Shown: piece after piece, positions 50,421 to 58,935 of the stretch
How positions within the stretch are numbered: position 1 is the stretch's first letter
Layout: each line of letters begins with the position of its first letter
Source of the DNA: Bacteroidota bacterium
GTDB lineage: Bacteria; Bacteroidota; Bacteroidia; Flavobacteriales; Weeksellaceae
Length of the DNA stretch: 59,076 nucleotides
NCBI GenBank assembly: GCA_018902795.1
Contig: JAHIQD010000013.1
Span: 1-59,076, forward strand
Direction of reading: 5' to 3'
The notes under the pieces: generated by a model
What the model was told of the DNA's origin: nothing
The model's database searches: none
The model's input: the letters and a program-made list of their open reading frames with translations, nothing else
Program-made: the position numbers and the translations under genes

Positions 50421-52043
50421 TTACATCATTCCCGGCATACCGCCGCCCATTGGCATGGCTTGTTCTGCGCTTTTCACTTCGGTGATCACACATTCAGTGG
50501 TTAACAACATTCCTGAAACGGATGCTGCATTTTCTAAAGCTACACGAACTACTTTCGTAGGATCGATAATTCCTGCTTCGTACATATTTACGTATTCGTC
50601 AGTTTTCGCGTTGAAACCGAAATCTCCATTACCTTCTGCAACTTTCGCTACAATTACGGAACCTTCACCACCTGCGTTGGCAACGATTTGTCTTAACGGC
50701 TCTTCGATCGCTCTTTTCACGATTTTAATTCCTGTAGATTCGTCCTGGTTTGCTCCTTCGAAATCTAAAGCACTGATTGCTCTTACCAAAGCAACACCAC
50801 CTCCGGGAACAATTCCTTCTTCCACAGCAGCTCTTGTTGCGTGCAATGCATCATCAACACGGTCTTTTTTCTCTTTCATTTCTACTTCGGATGCTGCTCC
50901 TACGTAAAGTACGGCAACTCCACCTGCCAATTTAGCAAGTCTTTCCTGTAGTTTTTCTTTGTCGTAATCGGAAGTTGAAGATTCCATTTGCGCTTTGATT
51001 TGAGAAACTCTTCCTTTGATCTGCGCTTCGTCTCCTGCTCCGTTTACGATGGTTGTATTGTCTTTATCGATAACAATTTTTTCAGCAGTTCCCAACATTT
51101 CCAAAGTAGCGTTTTCCATAGTGAAGCCTCTTTCTTCAGAAATAACCTGTCCGCCTGTTAAGATTGCGATATCTTCCAGCATTGCTTTTCTTCTGTCCCC
51201 AAAACCTGGAGCTTTTACTGCTGCAATTTTCAATGACCCTCTTAATTTATTTACTACCAAAGTTGCCAAAGCTTCACCTTCAACTTCTTCACAGATGATT
51301 AATAAAGATTTTCCTGCCTGTGCAACCGGCTCAAGAACCGGTAACAATTCTTTCATTGAAGAGATTTTTTTCTCTACCAAAAGGATATATGGATTCTCTA
51401 ATTCAGCAACCATTTTTTCAGGGTTGGTCACGAAATATGGAGACTGGTAACCTCTGTCGAACTGCATTCCTTCAACAACATCTACGGTTGTATCAGTTCC
51501 TTTAGCTTCTTCAACAGTGATCACTCCTTCTTTACCTACTTTCCCGAATGCTTCAGCGATCAAAGTACCGATGGTATCATCATTGTTTGCAGAGATAGAT
51601 GCAACCTGCTTAATTTTTTCAGATGAATCGCCAACTGCCTGAGACTGAGTTTTAAGGTTTTCAACAACAGCGATAACCGCTTTATCGATTCCTCTTTTCA
51701 GATCCATTGGGTTTGCTCCTGCAGCAACGTTTTTCAAACCTTCGCGAACGATAGCCTGTGCAAGAACTGTTGCAGTGGTAGTACCGTCTCCTGCGATATC
51801 ATTGGTTTTAGAAGCAACTTCTTTCACCATCTGAGCGCCCATGTTTTCTACACGGTCTTCCAGTTCAATTTCTTTTGCAACGGAAACTCCGTCCTTGGTA
51901 ACGTGTGGTGCACCGAAAGATTTTTCGATGACAACGTTTCTACCTTTTGGACCTAAAGTTACTTTAACTGCATTAGCCAATGCATCAACACCTCTTTTAA
52001 GAGCGTCTCTTGATTCAATATCGAATTTTATTTCTTTTGCCAT
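50421..52043 (-). CDS. groEL: Chaperonin GroEL (Hsp60)
   Basis: The 540-residue subunit starts MAKEIKFDIESRDALKRG at 52043 and ends with the flexible tail GGGMPGMM. VTLGPKGRNVVI, DGTTTATVLAQAIV (nucleotide site), the apical domain and GIVPGGGVAL are all typical. Fourteen subunits form the folding barrel with the GroES lid. A longer frame upstream (from TTG at 52118) is not conserved and is ignored. It follows groES by 108 bp. Confidence 0.98.
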   Translation of the reverse strand: MAKEIKFDIESRDALKRGVDALANAVKVTLGPKGRNVVIEKSFGAPHVTKDGVSVAKEIELEDRVENMGAQMVKEVASKTNDIAGDGTTTATVLAQAIVREGLKNVAAGANPMDLKRGIDKAVIAVVENLKTQSQAVGDSSEKIKQVASISANNDDTIGTLIAEAFGKVGKEGVITVEEAKGTDTTVDVVEGMQFDRGYQSPYFVTNPEKMVAELENPYILLVEKKISSMKELLPVLEPVAQAGKSLLIICEEVEGEALATLVVNKLRGSLKIAAVKAPGFGDRRKAMLEDIAILTGGQVISEERGFTMENATLEMLGTAEKIVIDKDNTTIVNGAGDEAQIKGRVSQIKAQMESSTSDYDKEKLQERLAKLAGGVAVLYVGAASEVEMKEKKDRVDDALHATRAAVEEGIVPGGGVALVRAISALDFEGANQDESTGIKIVKRAIEEPLRQIVANAGGEGSVIVAKVAEGNGDFGFNAKTDEYVNMYEAGIIDPTKVVRVALENAASVSGMLLTTECVITEVKSAEQAMPMGGGMPGMM

Positions 52044-52048
52044 AATAT

Positions 52049-52085
52049 TTTTGCTTTCTGCTGTCGGCATTTTGCTTTCAGCTGT
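52049..52085 (-). repeat. 16-bp direct repeat in the groES-groEL spacer
   Basis: On the plus strand, TTTTGCTTTCTGCTGT (52049-52064) and TTTTGCTTTCAGCTGT (52070-52085) differ by one base and are 21 bp apart start to start. They lie just before the groEL start codon. Confidence 0.6.
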
Positions 52086-52151
52086 TTTAATAAGTATTTT
52101 AATTAAAAAATTCAACAATCAGAATACAGATTGCTGAACGCAGATTGTTTT

Positions 52152-52430
52152 CTATCCGATAATTCCGAACAGGTCGTTTTCTTTTACGATAAGATAATCT
52201 TTACCGTCTAATTTCAACTCGGTTCCCGCATATTTACCATAAAGAACTTTGTCACCAACTTTTACCGTCATTGGCTCGTCTGTTTTTCCGTTTCCGACAG
52301 CGACTACTGTTCCTTCCTGTGGCTTTTCTTTTGCGGTGTCCGGAATGATGATTCCTGATGCAGTGGTAGTTTCTGCAGCGTTTGGTTCAATAAGAACTCT
52401 GTCTGCTAATGGTTTGAAATTTACTGACAT
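52152..52430 (-). CDS. groES: Co-chaperonin GroES (Hsp10)
   Basis: The 92-residue protein begins MSVNFKPLADRVLIEPNAAE. The mobile loop region (TTASGIIIPDTAKEKPQEGTVV, here with the usual IIIP hydrophobic tripeptide) contacts GroEL. It caps the GroEL barrel as a heptamer. A longer frame from 52511 is in-frame but not conserved; I use the ATG at 52430. A -7 box is at 52487-52494. It forms the usual groESL operon. Confidence 0.97.
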   Translation of the reverse strand: MSVNFKPLADRVLIEPNAAETTTASGIIIPDTAKEKPQEGTVVAVGNGKTDEPMTVKVGDKVLYGKYAGTELKLDGKDYLIVKENDLFGIIG

Positions 52431-52486
52431 ATTTTTTTGGTTTAAATTTATTAATGTATACCCTAATTTCTCCAAAACGGTGCCAA

Positions 52487-52494
52487 CAAAAGTA
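52487..52494 (-). promoter_or_regulatory. Putative -7 box for groESL
   Basis: TACTTTTG on the minus strand matches TAnnTTTG, 56 bp before the groES ATG. No CIRCE inverted repeat was seen nearby, and no clear -33 box. Confidence 0.5.
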
Positions 52495-52547
52495 ATCTGA
52501 AAATCTGTCATTCTCTGTTAAAGGAATGTGAAATTTTGGCAGAAAAA

Positions 52548-52574
52548 AAGCCACTCAGATATCCTGAATGACTT
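52548..52574 (-). terminator. Intrinsic terminator of the DegP/HtrA gene
   Basis: An 11-bp stem with two G-U pairs in the minus-strand RNA (AAGTCATTCAG / CTGAGTGGCTT) is followed by a T-run on the minus strand, 20 bp past the stop codon. Confidence 0.82.
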
Positions 52575-52593
52575 TTTTATATTTTTGCTTTTC

Positions 52594-54114
52594 TTAAGGC
52601 ATTTTAAAGCCTCTTGTAGTAATTCTGCCGTATTCGTCGACATATTTTACCTGTACATTTCCGCTGTAGCCCTGAAGAATTTTTTCAACATCCTTCTGAG
52701 AATTTACCGGTTTGCCATTCACTTCGATCACGATATAATTATCTACCACTCCGATTTTGGCCATTTCGCTGCCGTCCGCAACATTCTTAGCAATTACTCC
52801 GCTTGTTAATCCGTAATCTGTTTTGAAACGTTCGCTAAGCGGTTCAAATTCAGCCCCGATTTTTTCGGTTACTGTAAGGTCTGCTTTGCTTCGGAAAGAA
52901 GTTCCACCTTTCTGATCTTTAAGGGTAACGTTTACGGTATTTGATTTTCCGTTTCTCAGATATGTTACCGCAACTTTATCGCCAGGTCTCTTACTTCCCA
53001 CCGCAAAGGAAAGATCATAATAACTTGATACGACAGTGTTGTCAACTTTAGTTACAATATCGCCGGTTTTTAATCCTGCGTCTTCTGCCCCGCCTTTTTC
53101 AGCAACCTCAATCAAATAAACTCCGTCCCCGGATTTTATATTGGTTTTCTTCTGCTGGTTATAAGCGGCAACCTGTCTCTGGTCAGACAAATCTAAAGGC
53201 ACAACACCTAAAAATCCTCTCTGTACCAAACCGAATTTCTTAATGTCTTCCACCACTTTTCTTGCCAGATTGGAAGGAACCGCAAATCCGTATCCTTCAT
53301 AATAACCGGTTTTAGAAGAGATCGCAGAATTAATCCCAATAAGTTCTCCGTTAGGATTTACCAGTGCACCACCGGAATTTCCCGGATTAATTGCCGCATC
53401 CGTCTGGATGAAATTTTCAATCGGTGTTCTGGATTGCTGACTTAAAAGATCGATACTTCTACCTTTAGCGGAAACAATACCTGCAGTAACAGTAGAGTTT
53501 AAGCCCATCGGGTTTCCAACGGCCAATACCCACTGTCCAACTTCCACATTATCTGAATTGGCAAAATTCAGGTAAGGCAAACCTTTTTCCTCAATTTTCA
53601 AAAGAGCGATATCCGTAGTTGGATCTGTTCCTACAAGATTTGCGATATAAGATTTCTTGTTGGAAAGAACGACTTCAAGTTTAGTCGCTCCGGCAATTAC
53701 GTGGTTATTTGAAATAATGTAACCGTCCGGAGAAATAATAACCCCTGAACCCATCCCCGAAGGCATATCTTTTGGCGGCTGCTGTTGCTGTTGTTTTGGC
53801 TGTCCGCCGAAAGGGTTTCCGAAAAACAGATCGAACATGTCCTGCTCGCTTCTGTTAGAAGTTCTGTTAGAATAATTTTTAATACTTACTACCGCGGGCA
53901 CCGTCATTTTTGCGGCTTTCACAAAATCGTCACCGACACCGGCCATATTGAATGATGCATACTTTGCATCGGTATTTTTGGGCGCGAAATAAGAAAACTC
54001 CGAGTCTCTATTTCCTCCATCAAAATAATTAATTGCTCCGAAAGTCGTTGCTCCGGAAATTACACCTACAAGCGCATAGGGAATTAGTTTTTTTAAGCTG
54101 TTCTTCATTTCCAT
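52594..54114 (-). CDS. degP: DegP/HtrA-type periplasmic serine protease with two PDZ domains
   Basis: The 506-residue exported protein starts with a membrane anchor or signal segment (residues 8-28). The chymotrypsin-like domain has the triad H138 (SNNHVIAG), D168 (TTDIALL) and S247 (NPGNSGGALVN). A glutamine-rich linker lies near residue 108. Two PDZ domains follow (about 300-400, with KTGDIVTKVDN, and about 420-500, with KIGVVDNYIVIEVNGK). Degrades or chaperones misfolded envelope proteins. Monocistronic, with a -7 box at 54149-54156. Confidence 0.95.
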   Translation of the reverse strand: MEMKNSLKKLIPYALVGVISGATTFGAINYFDGGNRDSEFSYFAPKNTDAKYASFNMAGVGDDFVKAAKMTVPAVVSIKNYSNRTSNRSEQDMFDLFFGNPFGGQPKQQQQQPPKDMPSGMGSGVIISPDGYIISNNHVIAGATKLEVVLSNKKSYIANLVGTDPTTDIALLKIEEKGLPYLNFANSDNVEVGQWVLAVGNPMGLNSTVTAGIVSAKGRSIDLLSQQSRTPIENFIQTDAAINPGNSGGALVNPNGELIGINSAISSKTGYYEGYGFAVPSNLARKVVEDIKKFGLVQRGFLGVVPLDLSDQRQVAAYNQQKKTNIKSGDGVYLIEVAEKGGAEDAGLKTGDIVTKVDNTVVSSYYDLSFAVGSKRPGDKVAVTYLRNGKSNTVNVTLKDQKGGTSFRSKADLTVTEKIGAEFEPLSERFKTDYGLTSGVIAKNVADGSEMAKIGVVDNYIVIEVNGKPVNSQKDVEKILQGYSGNVQVKYVDEYGRITTRGFKMP

Positions 54115-54148
54115 AAATTATTAAAAAAATTTATTGTACATATTGCAT

Positions 54149-54156
54149 CAAATTTA
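54149..54156 (-). promoter_or_regulatory. Putative -7 box for degP
   Basis: TAAATTTG on the minus strand matches TAnnTTTG, 35 bp before the start codon. Confidence 0.5.
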
Positions 54157-54364
54157 ATCCAAATGAGTATTAATTAAAAATGCTTTGTTTCAATTTTAAC
54201 TAAAAATTAACAACAATTATAACATTTTAATGATATCCTTCTATTTGATTGAAATTTTGCGGCAAAGTTAAAGAAGAACATTCATAAATGCCGACAGAAA
54301 ACTTTGAATTTAATTTAACCAATCTTTTTCACAGAAGTGCTTTATCTTCTAATATTATTAAAAA

Positions 54365-54396
54365 TTTCTTCACCTCAATTGCTTTGTTTAAATTTG
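54365..54396 (+). promoter_or_regulatory. Promoter of the deiminase-like gene
   Basis: TTTC (54365-54368), a 20-bp spacer and TAAATTTG (54389-54396) fit the Bacteroidetes promoter, 17 bp before the start codon. Confidence 0.65.
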
Positions 54397-54412
54397 TTTC
54401 AATCACTAATTT

Positions 54413-55327
54413 ATGAATCTCAATATTACCAACGAAACTTCAAAACTTAAATCTGTCGTACTCGGAATGCCCAATTCAATGGGGCCGGCGCATTCTCTCG
54501 AAGACAGCTACGATGCAAAGTCATACCATTCAATTCAAAACGGAATATATCCTCAGGAAAAAGACATCATTGATGAGATGACGGAGTTTGAAAAAGTGCT
54601 CAGAAAACACGACGTTGAAGTTTACCGGCCGCATCTTATTGAGAATTATAACCAGGTTTTCGCACGCGATGTCGCTTTTGTTATTGAGGATAAAATGATT
54701 ATTTCAAATATCATTCAGGACCGTTATGACGAGCAGGATGCCTACCGTAAAATTTTCGCAAGGGTAGGCTGGAAAAAAATAATCAATCTTCCGGATACTG
54801 CCCACATCGAAGGAGGTGACGTTATCGTATGGAATGATTTCCTCTTCATCGGCACCTGTTTTTCTGAAGATTACCGCAATTTTAAAACAGCAAGAACCAA
54901 CGAATACGCAATCGAAATTTTAAAAGAATATTTCCCGAAAAAGCGGATTATCGATCTTGAACTTAAAAAAAACGATACCGATCCATTCAAAGGAATACTG
55001 CATCTTGATTGTACTTTCAACCCGGTGGGAAAAGACAAATGCATTATTTACAAAGACGGTTTTGTGGACGAAAGCGATTACCGTCTTCTGATTGATATTT
55101 TTGGGGAAGAAAACTGCTTTCATGTGACACAGCAGGAAATGTTCGAAATGAATCCCAATATTTTTTCGATCTCAAACGACATCGTTGTTTCGGATTCGTC
55201 TTTCACCAGAATGAACAATCACCTCAGAAATGAGTGGGGAATGACGGTTGAAGAAATTCCGTACCGCGAGATTTCGAAAATGGGCGGACTTTTGAGATGT
55301 TCCACCTTGCCTTTGGTAAGAGAATAA
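54413..55327 (+). CDS. Arginine-deiminase/DDAH-superfamily protein
   Basis: The 304-residue protein belongs to the guanidino-group-modifying superfamily. The catalytic cysteine is C296 in GGLLRCSTLPL. H198 lies in GILHLDCTFNPV, and the acidic loop is DTAHIEGGDVIVW (H131, E133). It likely hydrolyses a guanidino or methylguanidino group (arginine or dimethylarginine) to citrulline. It could also be an amidinotransferase, since the superfamily shares this fold. Another member, CtlX, lies 2.6 kb further on. It has its own promoter and ends at the bidirectional hairpin at 55344-55372. Confidence 0.82.
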   Translation: MNLNITNETSKLKSVVLGMPNSMGPAHSLEDSYDAKSYHSIQNGIYPQEKDIIDEMTEFEKVLRKHDVEVYRPHLIENYNQVFARDVAFVIEDKMIISNIIQDRYDEQDAYRKIFARVGWKKIINLPDTAHIEGGDVIVWNDFLFIGTCFSEDYRNFKTARTNEYAIEILKEYFPKKRIIDLELKKNDTDPFKGILHLDCTFNPVGKDKCIIYKDGFVDESDYRLLIDIFGEENCFHVTQQEMFEMNPNIFSISNDIVVSDSSFTRMNNHLRNEWGMTVEEIPYREISKMGGLLRCSTLPLVRE

Positions 55328-55343
55328 TTCAACAATATTAAAA

Positions 55344-55372
55344 AAAATGGCTGTCAAAGCGACAGCCATTTT
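55344..55372. terminator. Bidirectional terminator between the deiminase-like gene and bglX
   Basis: A perfect 12-bp stem AAAATGGCTGTC / GACAGCCATTTT with a 5-nt loop lies between convergent genes, with A- and T-runs on both sides. Confidence 0.92.
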
Positions 55373-55382
55373 TTAATGAAAT

Positions 55383-57644
55383 TTAATTTAAAGTGAAAGT
55401 CACTTTCGTTTTAATAGCATCGGAAGAATTCCCGATTAACGCTTCAAATTCGCCGGGTTCTGCAACCCAATCGTGTTTTTCGGCATCAAAATAACTTAAG
55501 GCAGTTTTGTCTATTGTGAAAGTTACTTCTTTCTGTTCACCAGGATTCAAAAATACTTTTTCGAAACCTTTCAATTCTTTCGCTGGTCTTTCTACAGAAG
55601 ATTTCACGTCTCTGATATAAAGTTGCGCAACTTCTGCTCCGGCCTTTTTACCTGTATTTTTAACAGAAACTGTGAAAGTGATTTTATCGTTTTGTCCCAT
55701 TGACGTTTTCTCGGCTTTTGCCTTACTAAATTTGAAAGTGGTATAACTTAAACCATGACCGAAACTGAACTGAGGTCTGATGTTTTTGGTATCATGCCAA
55801 CGGTAACCTACAAAAACCCCTTCGTTGTATCGGATGTTAATGATATTCTTCTGGTCTTTTCCTTTTCCGGCAGCTAATTCTTCTTTATTTCCCGGATATT
55901 CACCCAATTGGTGAGCAGAATTATCTTCTAATTTTACCGGGAAAGTGAATGGCAGTTTCCCTGAAGGATTTGCGTCGCCGGCTAAAATGGAAGCCAATGA
56001 ATTTCCGGCTTCAGAACCTAAATACCAACCCTGCAAAATTGCGGGAACTTCTTTCACCCAAGGCATTGAAACCGCGTTTCCAGAGATCAGCACAACCGCC
56101 AAATTTTTATTGGCTTTTGCCAGCGCAGAAATTACTTTGTCCTGATTATAAGGTAAGTCCATGTTTTTTCTGTCATTTCCTTCACTGTCCTGAAAATCAC
56201 TTTTATTCAATCCTCCAACAAAAATTACAAAGTCAGATTTTTTTGCTAAAGTAACAGCTTCATTAATCAGTTCTGCTTCAGAACGGGAATCTTTCAAATC
56301 CTGACCGGTTTTCACACCGTTATAATCTCCGGTTACATCACCAACATATCCTCTCGCAAACTGTACATTAATTTTTTCTCCGAATCTTGCTTTAATACCT
56401 TCTAATGGAAGCGTTTCGTGTTTTACTTTCAGAGACGACGATCCTCCTCCAACGGTCATCATTTTAATTGCATTTTCACCAATTACCGCAATGGTTTTTG
56501 TTTTATTAATATCGATCGGCAAAGTGTTTCTTTGATTTTGAAGCAACACAATTCCTTCTTCACCAACCTGTTTTGCAACCGCTTTATGTTCTGCCGAAGC
56601 GATGTTTCCAAAAGGTTTATTTCGGTTCATTGTGGTATTAAAAGCCAGACGGAGAATTCTTCTCACTTTATCATCTAATTCCTTAGTTCCAACTTTGCCG
56701 GATTTAATTAATTTTAAATAAGGGTAAGCTAAATAATAATTATCATAAGCGTTGCTGGTTCCTTCGGAAAGTCCGTTGGTCCATGACCCGAACTCCATGT
56801 CCAACCCGTTAAAGATAGCCTGTTCCGTACTGTTCACTGCTCCCCAATCTGAAACGACAACTCCTTTATAGCCCCATTCTCCTTTCAGGATATCATTCAA
56901 TAAATATTGGTTCTGACTGGCGAACTGATTTTTGTAAAGGTCATAAGCTCCCATGATCGTCCAGGAATCGCCTTCGGTAACAGCCGCTTTAAAAGCGGGC
57001 AGATAAATTTCATACAGTGCACGGTCATCCACAATCACATTGCTCGTGTGACGGAACATTTCCTGGTTATTTAACGCAAAATGTTTTACGCTTGTAGCTA
57101 CACCATTCGACTGCACTCCCTTAATATAAGGAACAACCATTTTAGAAGCCAGAAACGGATCTTCTCCCATATATTCAAAATTTCTTCCATTTAAAGGAGT
57201 CCGGTAAATATTAACTCCCGGGCCTAAAAGAATATCTTTTTTTCGGTAACGGGCCTCTTCGCCCAATGCTTTTCCGTAGTTCCAGGACATTTTTTTATTC
57301 CAGGTTGCAGCTAAAGCTGTTAAAGCCGGATAAGCGACAATGGAATCATTCGTCCAACCTGCCTGATCCCATTCGTCCCAAAGCACTTCCGGACGAACGC
57401 CGTGCGGACCATCTGTAGTCCAGATTTCAGGAATTCCCAATCTCGGAACACCCGGAGAACTGAATTTAGACTGTGCATGAAGCATCGACACTTTTTCTTC
57501 CAAAGTCATTTTAGATAAAGCATCTTCAATTCTCTGTTCTACAGGTTTAGATTCATCTAAATATACCGGAGTATTAGTGTTCTGCGCATTTCCATGGAAA
57601 TATGTTACACTAAGGACCATCACTAAGATAATTTTTTTCAACAT
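55383..57644 (-). CDS. bglX: Exported GH3 beta-glucosidase (BglX-like)
   Basis: The 753-residue exported glycoside hydrolase removes beta-linked glucose from oligosaccharides. The signal peptide MLKKIILVMVLSVTYFHGNAQ starts at the ATG at 57644; a 36-residue extension upstream is not conserved. The GH3 N-domain has KHFALNNQE and the nucleophile aspartate in VVVSDWGAVNS. The C-domain (SGNAVSMPWV) and the fibronectin-III-like domain (about 660-750, KNTGKKAGAEVAQLYIRD) complete the BglX layout. It lies between two guanidino-hydrolase genes on the other strand. Confidence 0.93.
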   Translation of the reverse strand: MLKKIILVMVLSVTYFHGNAQNTNTPVYLDESKPVEQRIEDALSKMTLEEKVSMLHAQSKFSSPGVPRLGIPEIWTTDGPHGVRPEVLWDEWDQAGWTNDSIVAYPALTALAATWNKKMSWNYGKALGEEARYRKKDILLGPGVNIYRTPLNGRNFEYMGEDPFLASKMVVPYIKGVQSNGVATSVKHFALNNQEMFRHTSNVIVDDRALYEIYLPAFKAAVTEGDSWTIMGAYDLYKNQFASQNQYLLNDILKGEWGYKGVVVSDWGAVNSTEQAIFNGLDMEFGSWTNGLSEGTSNAYDNYYLAYPYLKLIKSGKVGTKELDDKVRRILRLAFNTTMNRNKPFGNIASAEHKAVAKQVGEEGIVLLQNQRNTLPIDINKTKTIAVIGENAIKMMTVGGGSSSLKVKHETLPLEGIKARFGEKINVQFARGYVGDVTGDYNGVKTGQDLKDSRSEAELINEAVTLAKKSDFVIFVGGLNKSDFQDSEGNDRKNMDLPYNQDKVISALAKANKNLAVVLISGNAVSMPWVKEVPAILQGWYLGSEAGNSLASILAGDANPSGKLPFTFPVKLEDNSAHQLGEYPGNKEELAAGKGKDQKNIINIRYNEGVFVGYRWHDTKNIRPQFSFGHGLSYTTFKFSKAKAEKTSMGQNDKITFTVSVKNTGKKAGAEVAQLYIRDVKSSVERPAKELKGFEKVFLNPGEQKEVTFTIDKTALSYFDAEKHDWVAEPGEFEALIGNSSDAIKTKVTFTLN

Positions 57645-57933
57645 AAAATCTTTATTTAAGCAATGATAAATATAATAAAAAATAATTTTATGTCTCAAAT
57701 TGAGATAATAAAAATTAACCGTTATATCTATTATTGTATAAAAACCTAACAATCAGCAAAATAAAATATAAATTAAAATATTTAAACTGAATTTAAACTT
57801 CAAGAAATAGAAAAAGTGTTTTCACTTTTTTGCACAATTTCTAACTCTGGACTTTAAAAATTACTCTTTAAAAAAAAGATGGGTTCATTTAAGATGGAAA
57901 CAGACATATAACACCAGATATTTATCAGAACAA
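57645..57933. other. Gene-free region between bglX and ctlX
   Basis: About 335 bp separate these divergent genes. Besides the ctlX promoter (57934-57964) it is AT-rich with nothing recognisable; I find no TAnnTTTG box for bglX. Confidence 0.55.
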
Positions 57934-57964
57934 TTTCTTTAATCCACGGAATTAATTATTTTTG
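57934..57964 (+). promoter_or_regulatory. Promoter of ctlX
   Basis: TTTC (57934-57937), a 19-bp spacer and TATTTTTG (57957-57964) fit the Bacteroidetes promoter, 17 bp before the ctlX ATG. Confidence 0.7.
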
Positions 57965-57980
57965 TTACAATTAAAGAAAA

Positions 57981-58907
57981 ATGCAGACAACAGACACCGT
58001 TTTAATGATTGAGCCGATCGCTTTCGGATACAATGCCCAAACCGCCGAGAATAATTATTTTCAAATAGAACAGAAAGATACCGACATTCAGGAAAAAGCA
58101 CTGGAAGAATTCAACAGTTTTGTAGAAAAGCTGCGCCACAAGGGAATTAATGTAATTACCGTTAAAGATACTTTGGTTCCACATTCTCCAGATTCAATTT
58201 TCCCTAACAACTGGGTGAGTTTTCATAAGGACGGAAAAGTAGTTCTATATCCCATGTTTGCTCCCAACAGAAGAGTTGAACGCCGCCAGGACATCCTGGA
58301 AACTCTTAAAAATAAAGGTTTTGAAATATCTGAAACTGATGATCTTTCCCACTTCGAAGACGAAAACAAATTTCTGGAAGGAACGGGAAGCATGATTTTC
58401 GATCACGATAACAAAATTGCTTACGGCTCAGTATCGCTGCGTCTGGACGAAGAACTTTTCAGAAAGTTCTGTACAAAATATGGTTTTATGCCCGTCGTTT
58501 TTCATTCTTACCAAAATGCGGGCGGCCAAAGGTTGCCAATTTATCACACGAACGTAATGATGTGCGTTGCTGACCAGTTTGTGGTAATTTGTCTGGACTG
58601 TATTGATGATGAACTGGAGCGGGAAAAAGTTCAGGAGGTAATAAAATCAAGCGGAAAAGAAATCATAGAAATTTCCGAAGGCCAACTGCAGCAGTTTGCA
58701 GGAAATATGCTTCAGGTACAGAATACTGAAGGAAAAAAGTTTTTGGTGATGAGTGAAACAGCGTATAAATCATTAAATCCGGAACAAATCCAGAGAATTG
58801 AAAATTACTGTGAAATCATTTATACGGATCTGAATACGATTGAAGTGAATGGTGGAGGCAGCGCAAGATGCATGTTGGCGGAAGTGTTTTTGCCAAAAAG
58901 TAATTAG
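57981..58907 (+). CDS. ctlX: Citrulline utilization hydrolase CtlX
   Basis: The 308-residue member of the guanidino-modifying superfamily begins TDTVLMIEPIAFGYNAQTAENNYF, the CtlX pattern. The acidic/glycine loop is FLEGTGSMIFDH, the histidine is in LPIYHTNVMMCV and the catalytic cysteine is C297 in GGGSARCMLAEVF. CtlX is known from Francisella for citrulline to ornithine conversion; related Bacteroidetes proteins carry the same name. An IS256-family element has inserted about 29 bp after its stop codon. With the deiminase-like protein upstream, arginine to citrulline to ornithine is a possible path. Confidence 0.85.
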   Translation: MQTTDTVLMIEPIAFGYNAQTAENNYFQIEQKDTDIQEKALEEFNSFVEKLRHKGINVITVKDTLVPHSPDSIFPNNWVSFHKDGKVVLYPMFAPNRRVERRQDILETLKNKGFEISETDDLSHFEDENKFLEGTGSMIFDHDNKIAYGSVSLRLDEELFRKFCTKYGFMPVVFHSYQNAGGQRLPIYHTNVMMCVADQFVVICLDCIDDELEREKVQEVIKSSGKEIIEISEGQLQQFAGNMLQVQNTEGKKFLVMSETAYKSLNPEQIQRIENYCEIIYTDLNTIEVNGGGSARCMLAEVFLPKSN

Positions 58908-58935
58908 CGCGGAAATCAAAAAAAAATCAAAAATC

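Noticed and set aside
50455..51450. Antisense ORFs over groEL
   Set aside because: They are mirror frames of a highly conserved gene.
52044..52118. N-terminal extension of GroEL from TTG at 52118
   Set aside because: GroEL proteins begin MAKEIKF; the extension comes from the repeat-bearing spacer.
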